A DNA stretch of 64,000 nt from Pachyseris speciosa (GCA_016490735.1 JAEMWC010000261.1:866001-930000), one strand, 5' to 3'. Counted from the stretch's first letter, positions 1 through 11,842 are shown. A program made the numbers and translations. Notes: generated from the sequence alone by a model not told the origin.

Positions 1-1499
1 AAAGTGCATTCTGATCACTCCTTGTCCCATTGGAACTTTCAGGAAACAAAGAATAACATGCAAATTTCGTCTGCAATGAAATCATATTTTTGAGTGCCAT
101 CTTTATTATTGAAGGCTCAATTTTCATGTAGTTAACCTCTGGTATTTCTCTGAAGAAAGGGATTTGCACAAAACATGACAGTTGTTCAACAGCTGATCAA
201 AACGAGGTGTGGAGATATTTGGAAGTTGTTTTCCCGCCACCAGTGAAGAGCAGGAAAAGTGAAGCTGATGCTTCTGAAAAAGAAGCCTGGTTGAGATATG
301 AAAAGGAAGAATGCAAGCGTACCTTCTTGCCCTTGCGGCAAACAAACAACTATGGCTGGCATTTGTGTACAGTGCATCAGCATCCACTGAGTCCACAATT
401 CAAACAGTTGCAACTGGGAGCACAGTGTTTTGCGAAATTTGCAAGACTGCATCAAAATTAGACAGAAGTATTACCCAGAAAATTAGTTAGTGGATGGCTG
501 CTCTTCACGTCGTTTGGAGTCCATTACGATTCACGAGACTACCGCTAACCGTCTTTTCAAGTGACAAACAAATATACAAGTCAGAGTATTGCACTACGGA
601 AATAAAAATGCACATGTTCCAGTTATACATAATTTTGTCACCGTTGTTTCTATAATTCCGCACTTTCACAAGGGCAAGCAAACTTTGGCCAGGCCAAGTA
701 TATCATCTGGCTTGCTTGCCCAGCTGATGACTTTGATAAAAAATGAATATGGATCCCTGAGGAAGGACAAATTTTGTCTTCTGTGCTGAAATTTGCATAT
801 GTCAAAAGAAATTTGAAACCGTCTGACATCACGTAATGCAATGATTGTATTATTATTATTCAATGAAAGATATTTTTTGTTCACATTTTTTTTTCTGCTG
901 AGCCACCAGTATTTGTTTTTGTCTTTTTTTTTTGTAAGAAAAAATTCAGATTAACTGACAAGTTTCTTTTCTCCCAACCGAGTAAAGTGAGGCTCACTAG
1001 TTTATGTTTTGCAATGAATTTTGTACTGCACATGTAGAACTTGTTCCTCAAATTACGCCTATCTTTTATCGCTGAAAGTTGTGATTATTTCGACGTATCT
1101 CTGTTTGCGACAATTGCATTTGCAAAGAAATTTGTGATGATTTCTTTGTAGTGAATTTTAAAAGTTTGGCAGTAAGAAGAAATTAACTGGGACGCTAAAA
1201 ATATTTCTGTCCGACAAGGGAATTTACAAACAACTATTTGACCTTTGTTCAAACAGAAAACCAATAATATTTCTGTGACATTCAGGTCTACAACGCTTTC
1301 TTGTTAAAAAGCAAACTTTCCAGAGGGGTTGGGCGACTGTTTTAAATAATTCTGGAAATTCCAGAAGGGTGGGGGATTATCATTTTCTTGAAAAAATGGA
1401 AAATCTGGGGAAGGGGGTCTTAAACGAAATTCCCTCCATGGTAGGGATATTTTCTGGAAACACACAATATGGTGATACTGTCCCTTTAATATCTCTTAC
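1..1499. other. Intron or downstream region of the FAM13-like gene
   Basis: I see no exon here that continues the RhoGAP domain, so the next exon probably lies beyond base 1. An open plus-strand frame at about 207-461 (roughly 84 codons, rich in charged residues and cysteine or histidine) is not recognised and lacks a convincing start or splice context. The rest is AT-rich unique sequence. Confidence 0.4.
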
Positions 1500-1567
1500 C
1501 AAGAACAGTTTAAGTAGACCTGCAACAGCCATTACATCTCCAACTTGTTCCAAGTCAGCTTCACCAT
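1500..1567 (-). CDS. FAM13-like gene, RhoGAP exon ending in LLKLFL
   Basis: Acceptor CTTTCAG and donor GTAAGA frame a 68-bp exon that reads DGEADLEQVGD then VAGLLKLFL. This is the conserved RhoGAP helix after the arginine-finger loop. It ends in phase 0; family members continue with a RELPE-type motif that I did not find in the window. Confidence 0.8.
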
Positions 1568-4500
1568 CTGAAAGGAAAGGCAATGAAATCAACATCTCTG
1601 CCTTGCTTTCACTGCTGTTTTTCTTACTAACCAGACAAGAGTCAAGTCTCCACCTATCACACATGCATGTAATATCAATGTTCAAAAACAAAATTCCTAG
1701 AAAAAAAATAATCATAACACAGTACAGAAGGATGAATGATCAAACATGACCCACATTTGAACTCGGCTGTGTCAAAATTCATGTAACTTTGAACATAAAC
1801 ATGCTTCTGACAACCATAGGCTTTACATTTTATTGTCTTTTCCATGTCAAGCCACAAACATTTTCGAATCAAATATTACCCCTCCTCAGTTATTAGACAA
1901 TTTAAACACCCTGGCTGTTCCAGCCATAGAGCTAGCCCTTCTCAAAGAAATAAGAGTCCTAATTCAACACATTTAGATGTACACACGTAAGTCTTATAGT
2001 CTCTTATTCAGTTTTCATAGAAACCTGATCTGAGTAAAAACAATTTACCATCATTTTTGTATATGTCTATGTATTCCAGTAAACACATTGAAATTATAGG
2101 TTTTGACAAGAGAACAAATATTCAACAAGCATTTAATGAAGCAAAAATTGACACAATAATACATTAATAGAAAACAATCAAACAGCTACATGTCCCATTT
2201 TCTAAACTGCATGTTTTCATGGCTATTATTTTTTTATTTTAGTTTATCATATTATTGCCTGCTGCTGGTAATCATTAGTCAGAAACTCAAAGTTTTCACA
2301 AACCTTTATCAAATGCTGCCTTTAGGGATTCAACCACTTTGTAGTTACCACTTATACGAAAAATTCCTTCCTGGCTTAAACCTTGTGGGTAAAGAACAAA
2401 ATTAATGTTATTCTTAACTATTGTAGCATACCTTCATGTACACATTTAATGCAAAGCTACAACATTATTTCACATTTTGTACTTGAAAACTTTTAATTTG
2501 ATCACAAATCTTGGTCACTTGTCTAGAAGCTACAGTACACTGTAATTCACTCCTGTCAAAACAACATTTCACTCCTCAGTCTGGGGTGAGAACCACTTTT
2601 TCTGGGATGTTCGATATTTTAAAAAAATTCAAGTACTACAGCTGCTGTTTTGTACATTGTCATGTACAAAAATAATTAATGATTCTCAATCTATTCTTGG
2701 AGAGAAATGAAGAACAATGAAACAGCTAAAAAGAAATACGTTAGCAAATTGAAAAACACTATAAATCATCAATAATATATTATTATTGAAATCAACTCTT
2801 TCAAAAATAAAAGAAAGTTGAATTGTGTTCTTAATTATAATTTTAAAGAGAATGAGTTCAAGTGATAAAATACATGTATTAAACACTAACCATGTTTTTC
2901 TAGGTACTCAACAATCATTGCTATAACTGGTGGCACATCATATCCATCAGACCTCTTCAGTAATTCATCAATTGAAACTCCAAACGTCTTATTGGCTATC
3001 ACCATTACACCTTGAAAAAATAAAATGATAAAACATTAACTACACACACACACACACACACAAAACAAAGTTACACACCACACAATATATTATTATAATT
3101 ATAAACTTTTATCCATGGGAAAGCCAACAGTATAAAGCAGTCCAGAGTAAAGTAATTTTTACACATACAAAAATTAAAATCCCCAGCATTCAGGTTTACA
3201 CATGATTGTATACAGTGCATCATACCTGACATTCAGGTTCAAGCTATGTGAGCACTGTAGCCCCACAACAACTTGTTGCTTTCTGAGTGAAAGCTACCAT
3301 TCTATAATACCGCTGTAACATCAAGATGCCACTGGGGGTATTAAGCTGTAACAGCTGTTAAAGGTTGTACATGTAAGTACTTTATGGTGTCTTTTCCAGA
3401 AAAAAAAAAAGAAAAAGAAAAAGATAACTTGTGTCAACAGAACTACACTGTACAGAGGACAAACAAAATGTCAATTTTAAATTCACCAAACATGTTTTGA
3501 CAAAGCCTCAGTCATCATCTGTGTAAAGGTGTGAGTTTACAGTATCCATGCATCTATATAGCATTCGCTTATAACAATTTGTACATACATACATACATAC
3601 ATACATACATACATACATACATACATACATACATACATACATACATACATACATACATACATACATACATACATACATACATACATACATACATACATAC
3701 ATACATACATACATACATACATACATACATACATACATACATACATACATACATACATACATACATACATACATACATACATACATACATACATACATAC
3801 ATACATACATACATACATACATACATACATACATACATACATACGTTTATTGCAACTCCCAAGCTGGGTTTTTCAGTTACAAAGCCTGCATTAAATTATT
3901 GTAATATTATAATAATATTATATTGGCCTAAAAATATATATAAGTAAAACAAAAGCTAATACAATATAAATACAAAAGGCCAGTACACGCTAAAAACACT
4001 GGTGAACTAATACAAAAATTAGACAAGAATAGAAGATTAAAACGATTCATTCATGCGCAACATTTCCACTAAGGAGTGCATCCAGTAGGCAGAGCCTAAA
4101 GGCGTTCACATTCTCAGCTGTTTTCAAGTCCTTTGGGAGGTTATTCCACAATTTGCAAGGCTAATATTACACAACTTAACCTATGAAAATTAATAGTAAG
4201 GCCAAACAGAAGTAATGCTACTGCACAAGGAAAGAGTCTTGAAAATTCTCATGACTGACTTGCTGATCCAAATTAAGTTTTCTGCCACTTTTTATATGCG
4301 ATTAGGATCATAAAAGTTCGACTTGAAAATAATGTGGTTGCTGTCTAGAATCTTGTTTATGCATATGAAAGAATGTCATTAATTTGTGGATAGATGTCAT
4401 CACTTATTCTTGAATAGAGCTTCACATGTTTTCAAACACTTTCAGAGTTCAGAGTCTTGTCATGACTGTGCCTTGCTCATCTGAGATTGCCTCAAGCTAC

Positions 4501-7500
4501 ATTTTATGTTTATAATACAAACATCCAGTATACTGCTAGAATCTGAATGCCAATATAATTTTATATACATGCAGGGGTTTCAATAAGTATTGAAATAGCC
4601 GTCTGAACTAACTAAAGTAGGCGGCAACCCGATAAATTATTGTTTTAATAATTTGAGTGAAAATACAGACAAAGTAGCCAGTAGTAAGAGGTAAATTCTA
4701 ACAAAGTAGGTGGAGATTTTCTATGGTTGACGGCTTCTAATGAAACCCCTGTGCATATGCAGGTGGCATAATTTTATTCCCAAAGTCTGAAAGAAAGTGA
4801 GATTAAATGAAAGATGTAATTGGTACTGTTTGTCACATACATGTACATCTGTTGCTTGGTGAACCATTAAATAACAAACCTGACAAGGTTCTTATGATAC
4901 ATAAATGTACATATACAGGTATGAATAAAAGAACACTTGTAACAACAAGTGAAGATTTGGAGAGTAAGTCTATGAGCCTAACATTTTGTAGACCCAGTGA
5001 AAACAACACTATATAGAAATTAACTGTGGTTGGTAATAAGTATTGCTCTACAGACACTGCAAGATGAGCACAGGAACTTAAACCAGACAACAATTGGAAG
5101 CCAGCTGTGACTAGTGCGAGGTCACAAGCTTTGTACAAATAATTATTAGTGCCTGTCAACAAATAACTTTACTGTATTTTACAGTCCTCATTTTTAGTTA
5201 GAGTTACATGTACAGGTGTAAGAATCACAAACATTTTAATTTTCAATTCTCAGATTATGATGCTGAGCCATGCTAACTGTGATTAACAAATTCCAAATGC
5301 TGTGGTGCATTTCAAGCTAGCAGATATAGAGCAACACACTGTTGAAATAAAATTACAGCTGTATGTGACCTTTGGTACATTATTTTCAAGAATGAATGGT
5401 TTTCTTTCCTAACAATAAATCATAATAATCACAATATTTATTGACACTTTGGGTTCCTTAAGTGCAGATTGTTTATGACAGGTCAAGAGAGGTACAGTCA
5501 TTCCAAACATATGTGACCCTCCATCGGATTTTGATACTAAAGGTGAAAGCACGCTCAAAACACGCTTCCAGTTAAAAACAAAAGATTTTTTAGCATGCTT
5601 TAGCACGCTAAGGAACTTACCTCATTAGCAATTTCTTTTGTTTCTCAGGATTCACTTCACACAATGAAGCGTGAGCAGACAAACAATGAAGAGTGTTAAA
5701 ATGTAACAGTAAAACGTGTTAATGTTTCTAACAAAAGTTCCGTGCGAAATAACACAGTACAGTAAGCATGTCAGGAGCGCACACAAAGAGTGTCAGTTAA
5801 GATTATAAAAATACTATTACTTTACAGGGCTGCCCTTGCTGTCTGACACCGAAACAGTCAGGTTTTTTTTCTATTTTGGAAACTATCCGGTGAAGATGAG
5901 TAAGCTTACGTAAGCAACTCATCAATGCAGAGTTCCCGATTCAGCTAAGTAGTAGTATAACTCATTGCACAGATAGTAATCATCCAAGATGTTTTCATTG
6001 TAATATCCAGTCATACTTCCTTAATTAAAGGTCAGCCTTTAATGGTGGTGAAATTCCAAGAGAAATGTTCAACATATGTAGAGATACCTCTCTTATTTGT
6101 TTAAGATAATCTACAGGTTCCTTGAAGGCAAGTTTTTGTATTCGGCAACAGCGTCCCCATGAGTCATTTGATAGTTTTGGACACGTTGCACGTTGGTTGT
6201 CCCTAGACTGCAAGTAGTCTCTAATTTCGGCGATGGATTGTGGGGCGGGAGAAACACATGCATGCCCACGAGGAGACGCAACCCGAGGGGAACGACAAAA
6301 ATTAGAGACTACAGTCTGAGATTAAAGAGTTAGTGGTCTTGAATGAAACTGAAAAAACTTCACGTCAAAGTGGCTATAATTACAGTTGAGACAAGCCGGT
6401 ATACAAATCTGTACCAAGTCGATATTATCATGAGTGTTGACAGCTGCTCGTGTAATGTTGGAAGGTACATGCTTAATTCAAACTCCCCAGCTTAGTCTGT
6501 AGTCTCTAATTTTCGGCGCTCCCCATTGCGTCCTGTCTCTTCGCAATTTCGCGTGCGCGTGTATTTCTTCTGTTTCACAATCCATCCCTGAAATTAGAGA
6601 CTACTCGCAGTCTAGGTTGTCCCCACCGTTTTTTACACTTCGTCCCATTTTACAAGGTGAATAAAGCTAGGTGGAAGTCTATTAAATCAGCTCTTAAATT
6701 ACTAGCAACACCTTTTAGACTCTATGTCAAAACCTAGCCAAGTCAGAGCCTGCTTTCAGGCAACTGTCGATTATTATTTTTTTAAAATAGACCGTATTTG
6801 AATACTATGCATTGAACTGGAATTAAGTTCCACATTACTTCATTTTGTGAACACTCCATTGTGGTGTAATTAAACGTGTGCAGTGTATGAATAGAGTTAT
6901 CATCATTTCGTGAGTGCATATCTATGGCAACATAACTTTGCAGCCCATAATAATTTACTATTCTCTGGTCGTGCGTGTGGTGTAGGCAGTACTCACAAGA
7001 GTCACTGAACACATACCACGTAAACTTAAATCTGGCACATCGAAATAACCAGCAAAAAGTAAAAAAAAAAAAAAAAAAAAAACAGAGAACAGAATTTTTT
7101 TCACTGCCTTCCATACTATACAAGTAAGATTTTTTTCTTCCCATTTACGCACAACTTCAGACTCAATGCCAATAACGTGAGCTTATTTTTTAATTCTTTG
7201 CAATCAGTTAGAACGGTAGTTGTCAGATTATTACTAACATTTATAACGCACAACCATTTTTGTCTCATTTCATTTCCCCCTAGTTTCTAGCATGTCCTAT
7301 CGCAGTCGCATGCATTTAGAGTGCTACAGTTCACACACTAAGTGTGTAATCAGACACGCTTAAGGGAAACAAAAAGTTTAGCGTGCTAACTTCACCAAAA
7401 CATTAACTAAGCAAGTGTGTCCAAGTGTGTCTTTGTTCTAGAAATTAAATATGCACATACTGTGACTTAGGCAGGCCATCTGATATTATGCGATGTTGCA

Positions 7501-10500
7501 ATTTAGCACAATTGACCTCAAATCGCATCCAATCACACAATTCATAAAAAATCGCTTAAGGAGGCTCGAAAGGGTTTCTTACAGTACATGTCAAAACAAT
7601 TCAAGATTAATTTTTTTTGCTGTAAGTCACTTAAACAAATTGTAGGTTATCTTACAACAGGGTTGTTAAAGTTTCAATTGAGACAACTTCTGACGTCATG
7701 TGAGTTGTCATGGTAACCATACCTCTCTAAAGACCTACCCCTAAAAAGTCACTTTTTTAAATTTATCTTTAAAACTAACTCGGTGACCTATATTTTTTAT
7801 AAGCGTTTTTCAAAGTTTGCAATATTATTCACTTTCTGTAAAATTTTAGAAAATTCTGTAGAGTGGAAACAGAGATAATTCGAAAAATAGCTACTTAAGG
7901 ATTAAAAAACAGCTACTCTACAGATTTTTTCTTAAATGTCTAAAATGTTAGATAAAGTTGAATGCTATTTGCATGAAAAATTTCAACATAGGTCACCGAG
8001 CAAATTTTTGTGATAAATTGATAATCATTTTGCACCTTTTATGTCCGGTTCACGCGATTTCGCGCAAATAATTATTTCCGGTTGCGCTCTTCATGTTACC
8101 GCCAACCTTATTCGCACAAGTTGCAAGACTCATACAGACTCCAAATTCTATCGGACTCCATTGTCTCTCGTCGTGTCTGCTTATCAAGGCAATTAATAGA
8201 GGAATTGACAGGCTAAAAGTATATGAAATCAAAGCAAAGAGAAAGATCCTGTTTATTGTTTGTGGAAATACTTTAATATTGAGGAAATTGTTATTCTGTT
8301 CAATGAAATTCTTGACGATTTGGTTTGGTGATGTGAGAAGTTTCGAGACGATAGAGGGAGTGTCATAACTCCATAAAGACCGTTTATTCCAAGTTTGAAA
8401 TTTCTTGAAGAGTACTGAAGGCCAAACCGGAGTCTGCCAACTACTGGATTGTTGTTAACTTTACAGAGCCATTCGGAAGGTAAGTGAGATTTCCGCTGAA
8501 GGTGTCAACAACTTCTTGTCGTCGCTCAAGAACTGTTGTTTGTTGCAGGACTTCATTCGGTAAAGATGTTTTTCCACGATTCATAACAGTTTCAGCGCTT
8601 GGCTCGGGTGGCTCGGGTGGCTCGGGTGGCGGAGAAAACAGAATTCTTCTATTAAGTGCTTTCACATCTTCCAATGCTTCATGAGCCGAAAATTCACAAT
8701 TAAACGGTGCCTTGTAAACACAGCCCAATTTGTTGTTCAGCGAAGATTTCAAGGTGTTCAGTTGACTTCGAAGGAATTTCAAAACTGGAAGACTTTCAGA
8801 GAACAATACTTAAATTTCGTGCAGCTGGTTGGAATATCTGCAGCCTCCGTTACGGTGAAGTCTTGGGGTATCAAACACTGAGGAGCTGTGCAGGATTTAT
8901 GGTATTGTACAGTGCATATCTGATCTCTCTCTCGAGTACAAACTATTGTTATTTATACAATGTAGGCCTTTTTTGACAAGTTTTCCATTTTCACCAACTT
9001 TTTTATAGTATGAAGTGACTAATTACATTCAATTTCTGTACAGGTATATTTGTCAAGTTTTAAACTTTTTAAACTGCATGTATACTTATTTGTACATTGT
9101 AGTTGTTTGAGTTAAAATTGTTTCATATAAAATTAAGCTTACGTGAAGTTGAAGTCCCTTTTGAATGAACTCCTTGCGAAGCAATGTAATATTTACTTGT
9201 TAAAATGTAAATAAAAAAGCCGAGCTTCAGTGAAAACTGGATCCTTAAATTCATTGCTTACCATTTTCATAACTTGTCCAACCCTTTTGCTAACACCTCC
9301 ATGTCAATAATTCGTGACCCGACTACATGCTACACGTACTTTCTGACTGTTTTCCTTGCCTGAGTCCTGTGTGTACATGTATGATGAAGTTTGGATTTTT
9401 TTAAATACGTTTATGACATTCAACAGCCAATGAATCGAAAGTATTTAAAGCCATGTGTAGTGTAGTGAAGTGTAGTGTTGTAAATTTTTACGTACCAAAT
9501 TCTACCGTCTTGTTTGTTTGTTTTTTTCGAGCTATAAAATCGTTGATCCCGCGTTCTTGAGCATCATCCTCAAAACAACGCTTCTTTGCTGACTTTTTTG
9601 CCTGAGTCATCTTGTTGATGGAAGGTACACTGTTCTCAACGCTCTTTTTAGAAGCAAACTTCCCCTTTTTATTCCGCAAATCACCGCTTTCAGCTTCAGA
9701 AGACAGATTTACTTTTTCATTTGAGGCCGCCATTGTTGTTTACAACTCCCACCGCTCGCGCCTCGTAAATTTGCGGGAGGATCGCGCAAGAACACGCATG
9801 GGATATATGCATTTGGATCCACTCTTCACGTGGTCAAAAAACCCTTTCGAGCCTCCTTAATTAAAAAAAGGGCACAATTCTTAAAAAATAAACCATAAAT
9901 AAATGCCTTAAATCTGAAAAAATTCCACGTCTGCACTTAGTTTCAAGACGATTTACCTTGAAAAAGGCCAAATGTTCTGAAACCATCAGTTTAAAAAACA
10001 ATCAAAGTTCAAGGCGTTATTTTTGTTTTTGCCAGGTCTGGGGCCTGGTGCTAGTTTTTTCATTCTTAAAGAATTGCCTATTGGTGCAATGCAAACAATT
10101 CTTTTCTTTGAGTTAGCCCATCAGAATTGCTGATATAAATCCATGACATTATGATCCTTCTATACTCATGTTCTAAATATGTGGTAATCAGAAATGAGCA
10201 CAATTTATATCACTGAAGTGTTGTTTGACAACAAAATATATTATTTTAAGCTTTTTAAAGTTCTTTTGCGTACATCGCCTACGTCCTCATGGACAAGTTT
10301 ATAGTGAAAAACGCCCGCTGTTCCTTCGTGTTCAACTACTGGGAAAACCAAATCGCACCTTCCTTCAAACTTGACTGCCAAAGACAGAGCAGAAAAATAC
10401 ACCACCGGTACTGTACATTCCACGCGGATGATGGACTGATGTTTTGTTTGTCATGTAACGTAGTAATCGATTATCTAAGAACATCATAATTAAATTTTTA

Positions 10501-11707
10501 TCCCAATTCACTCATAGTTGCTATTTTTTGTTCCTTTATGAAAAAATCATCGTTAGAGCAGCACAAAGTGGTTTTCTTTCTCAGAATCCTAGTAAAACAA
10601 GCTTAAAATAGTTTAGGAAAAAACGCATAATTTGCATAATTTACCGCATAATAGCCCGTTCTTATCACACAATCTATGCTGAAAATATTGCACAATTTCT
10701 GATTTTTTATCACACCCTATCAGATGGCCTGCAGTTAGGACATGCTTCGAGTGCTGTGTTAGCCTGTTGTGAGCATGCTTTCACCTTAAGCATCATAATC
10801 CTATGGAGGGTCACATATTTCCCATAGTCTACAGTGTTTTCAAAAGCAGCCGGTGCCCGACGCAAATCGCCGGGTACTTTTGGTATTCCAAAGTATGAGT
10901 TTATGTAGAAGATGAAGGGATCAAAATTTCAGCTCAAATTAAAATAGCAATACCTATGGATTAAAGTTAAAGATAAAACATTTTGACTTGTTCTTTCTGA
11001 CTATTCGCGTTCCAGCATCAAAGATTACCGTGGACCAGAAACCAGCCGAGGAAACTATTTGCATTTTCCCGCAGAAAACTGACATTTGATCCTGCTATTA
11101 GACGACTTGTTTCTTTCTCCACATCGTGTTTGAAACTGCTAATAAAGTATACAATGAACTAAATGTAACTTTTTGGGTCTGAAATGCACCAGGTTGCACC
11201 TCTGAACATACAGATTTTCAAAATTTCCTGGGGGAGGCCCCCAAACCCCCTCCTCCACCCTCCCCCGTGCAGCCTCGCTGCATGGTGCCAGTGATATGGC
11301 GCGTTAATGCTCCGGCTACTCTACATTTTCCCCTTGTACTTTTCCTCATTTTGAAAACCCTGAGTCTATTATTTCATACAGTGAAACCTTGATTTAAAAA
11401 AGTGCCATTAGGGACCAGGGAAATTGGTTCGTCATATCAAGGGTTTGTTACATTGAGGTCCTTTTCCATATATTTTAAAGGTCGGGCTGAGGAATATCAT
11501 TCATTATATCAAGGACTTTGTTATACAGAGGTTCGTTAAATCAAGGTTCTGTTGTACCCTACATTCTCATGGATCTCAAATACAAAACAAAACTTAAAGC
11601 TTACCACCACTGCTTGATCTTCTTTTCATAAGTGGAGAACTGATTTTCTTTTTCATTTTAGCCATTCTTGATTCTGCTGTCTGGGGAACAGGCAGCTGAT
11701 CAGAACC
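1500..11707 (-). CDS. FAM13-like RhoGAP-domain gene, four internal exons (partial)
   Basis: The gene encodes the N-terminal part of a Rho GTPase-activating domain, which stimulates GTP hydrolysis by Rho-family GTPases. Four minus-strand exons join in frame at GT-AG borders: 11605-11707, 2891-3010, 2304-2381 and 1500-1567. In order they give a basic serine-rich leader (MKKKISSP, RRSSSGG), the RhoGAP entry motif NKTFGVSIDELL, then EYLEKHG, the arginine-finger loop GIFRISGNYKVV, and GDVMAVAGLLKLFL. A leader running straight into FGV resembles the FAM13A/FAM13B type more than other RhoGAP families; that subfamily call is inference. The 11605 exon opens in phase 0 behind an acceptor, so earlier exons exist but I could not place them. 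The end of the RhoGAP domain and the C-terminal part lie beyond base 1. The 8.6-kb intron between the first two exons is full of transposons. Confidence 0.8.
1568..2303. other. Intron of the FAM13-like gene
   Basis: About 736 bp of AT-rich intron with no repeat or gene that I recognise. Confidence 0.6.
2304..2381 (-). CDS. FAM13-like gene, arginine-finger exon
   Basis: A 78-bp exon with phase 1 at both ends encodes LSQEGIFRISGNYKVVESLK. The arginine in GIFRISG is the expected catalytic arginine finger of RhoGAP domains, so the domain looks catalytically competent here. Confidence 0.82.
2382..2890. other. Intron of the FAM13-like gene
   Basis: About 509 bp of AT-rich intron; nothing else seen. 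Confidence 0.6.
2891..3010 (-). CDS. FAM13-like gene, RhoGAP entry exon
   Basis: A 120-bp exon with acceptor CAAG and donor GTTAGT encodes VMVIANKTFGVSIDELLKRS and then VPPVIAMIVEYLEKHG. This is the canonical start of a RhoGAP fold (FGV, the VP.V motif and the EY/H G helix end). Confidence 0.82.
3581..3843. repeat. (TACA)n microsatellite, about 66 units
   Basis: An essentially perfect tetranucleotide tract of roughly 263 bp. It lies directly at the 3' end of a minus-strand non-LTR retroelement remnant, in which orientation it reads (TGTA)n. Long open frames across it are artefacts of the repeat. Length here may be limited by assembly. Confidence 0.95.
3844..4170 (-). pseudogene. 3' end of a non-LTR retrotransposon, C-terminus of the RT protein
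   Basis: On the minus strand a frame ending in TGA at 4047-4049 encodes KLWNNLPKDLKTAEN and then NAFRLCLLDALLSG. The pattern WNNLP..L...N...F...L is the usual C-terminal tail of CR1/L2-like non-LTR retrotransposon proteins. A roughly 200-bp 3' untranslated part follows and runs into the (TGTA)n tract at 3843, as expected for elements with microsatellite-like 3' ends. The copy is severely 5' truncated. Host gene origin is unlikely. Confidence 0.65.
4572..4751. mobile_element. MITE, 180 bp
   Basis: Terminal inverted repeats CAGGGGTTTCAATAAG on the left and TAATGAAACCCCTG on the right bound an AT-rich non-coding core. No coding capacity; assigned as a non-autonomous DNA transposon. Confidence 0.65.
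4752..5508. other. Intronic sequence without recognised features
   Basis: Unique AT-rich sequence in the long intron of the FAM13-like gene. Short open frames on both strands overlap each other and none shows splice context or recognisable motifs. Confidence 0.5.
6205..6317. mobile_element. Short foldback repeat, copy 1
   Basis: AGACTGCAAGTAGTCTCTAA at the left is roughly complementary to TTAGAGACTACAGTCT at the right, enclosing about 75 bp. It belongs to the same family as the copy at 6494-6613. Confidence 0.5.
6494..6613. mobile_element. Short foldback repeat, copy 2
   Basis: AGTCTGTAGTCTCTAATTTT at the left pairs with AAATTAGAGACTACTCGCAG at the right. This is the same family as the copy at 6205-6317, about 180 bp away. 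Confidence 0.5.
7060..7082. repeat. Poly(A) run
   Basis: An uninterrupted A tract of about 23 bp. No retrogene body was recognised beside it. Confidence 0.9.
7560..9856 (-). mobile_element. TTAA-flanked TIR transposon carrying an exonuclease-like gene
   Basis: The 18-bp terminal inverted repeat GGAGGCTCGAAAGGGTTT at 7560-7577 is repeated in perfect inverse at 9839-9856. Both ends are flanked by TTAA (7556-7559 and 9857-9860), the target duplication typical of piggyBac and Kolobok superfamilies. The element is 2,297 bp. The only coding remains are on the minus strand and start at 9733, just inside the right end. No transposase was recognised, so this is probably an internally deleted or non-autonomous copy. 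A further inverted repeat around the word AGGTCACCGAG lies at about 7784-8010. Confidence 0.75.
8441..9733 (-). pseudogene. DEDDh exonuclease-like gene remnant inside the TTAA element
   Basis: The first exon runs from ATG at 9731-9733 to 9496 with donor GTACGT; it encodes a basic, lysine-rich N-terminus (MAASNEKV..., KKSAKKR), a plausible nuclear localisation region. A second part at about 8441-8805 encodes GCVYKAPF then SAHEALEDVKALNRRIL, the C-terminal H-x4-D motif (AHxALxDVxAL) of DnaQ/TREX-type 3'-5' exonucleases, followed by a proline-glutamate repeat (PPEPPEPPEP). The catalytic D/E motifs expected between the two parts were not found in 8810-9495, so the copy looks internally deleted. 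Its position, starting inside one terminal repeat, ties it to the transposon. Function beyond fold assignment is inference. Confidence 0.5.
10832..11362. mobile_element. MITE-like element, about 530 bp
   Basis: CAGTGTTTTCAAAA at 10832 faces TTTTGAAAACCCTG ending at 11362, an inverted repeat with one mismatch. The interior contains a C-rich stretch near 11220-11270 and no gene. Confidence 0.5.
11377..11556. mobile_element. MITE, 180 bp
   Basis: TACAGTGAAACCTTGATTTA at the left is complementary, with one mismatch, to TAAATCAAGGTTCTGTTGTA at the right. Further AT-CAAGG words inside pair as well. It ends 49 bp from the FAM13-like exon at 11605. Confidence 0.7.
11605..11707 (-). CDS. FAM13-like gene, basic leader exon
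   Basis: Acceptor TTCTTCAG and donor GTAAGC bound a 103-bp exon encoding GSDQLPVPQTAESR and then MAKMKKKISSPLMKRRSSS. It splices in frame to the RhoGAP entry exon at 3010. The ATG inside it is a possible start, but the strong acceptor in front argues that coding begins in an earlier exon. Confidence 0.75.
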
Positions 11708-11842
11708 CTGAAGAAAAAATCAATTACCGCTAATTACATGTACTTTAATGATCAAAACATAAGTCAACCTAACAGCAAAAATCTGCTGTTGGTGTGACAC
11801 TTTTAAGTACAATGTATTGCATAATCATTTTTAATGGTAACT

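Larger units (their letters stand above)
7471..10732. mobile_element. Middle nested DNA element, 3.3 kb
   Basis: GCAGGCCATCTGATA at 7471-7485 is matched in exact inverse at 10718-10732; both flanks also contain TTATGCG-like and CACACAAT-like words near the ends. It encloses the TTAA element at 7560-9856. The section 9861-10717 contains a short minus-strand frame (10241-10423) of unknown identity. Confidence 0.5.
5509..10818. mobile_element. Outer DNA element, 5.3 kb, holding two nested elements
   Basis: ATATGTGACCCTCCAT at 5509-5524 is matched exactly in inverse at 10803-10818. Similarity continues inward to a GGTGAAAGCA(C/T)GCTC block on both sides, giving inverted repeats of about 50 bp. 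The interior holds elements at 7471-10732 and 7560-9856. Either one element was invaded repeatedly, or two facing copies of a short repeat frame the region by chance. Confidence 0.5.

Noticed and set aside
3508..3947. Open frames of about 100-140 codons with YIHTYIHT or MYVCMYVC repeats
   Set aside because: Pure translation of the (TACA)n microsatellite.
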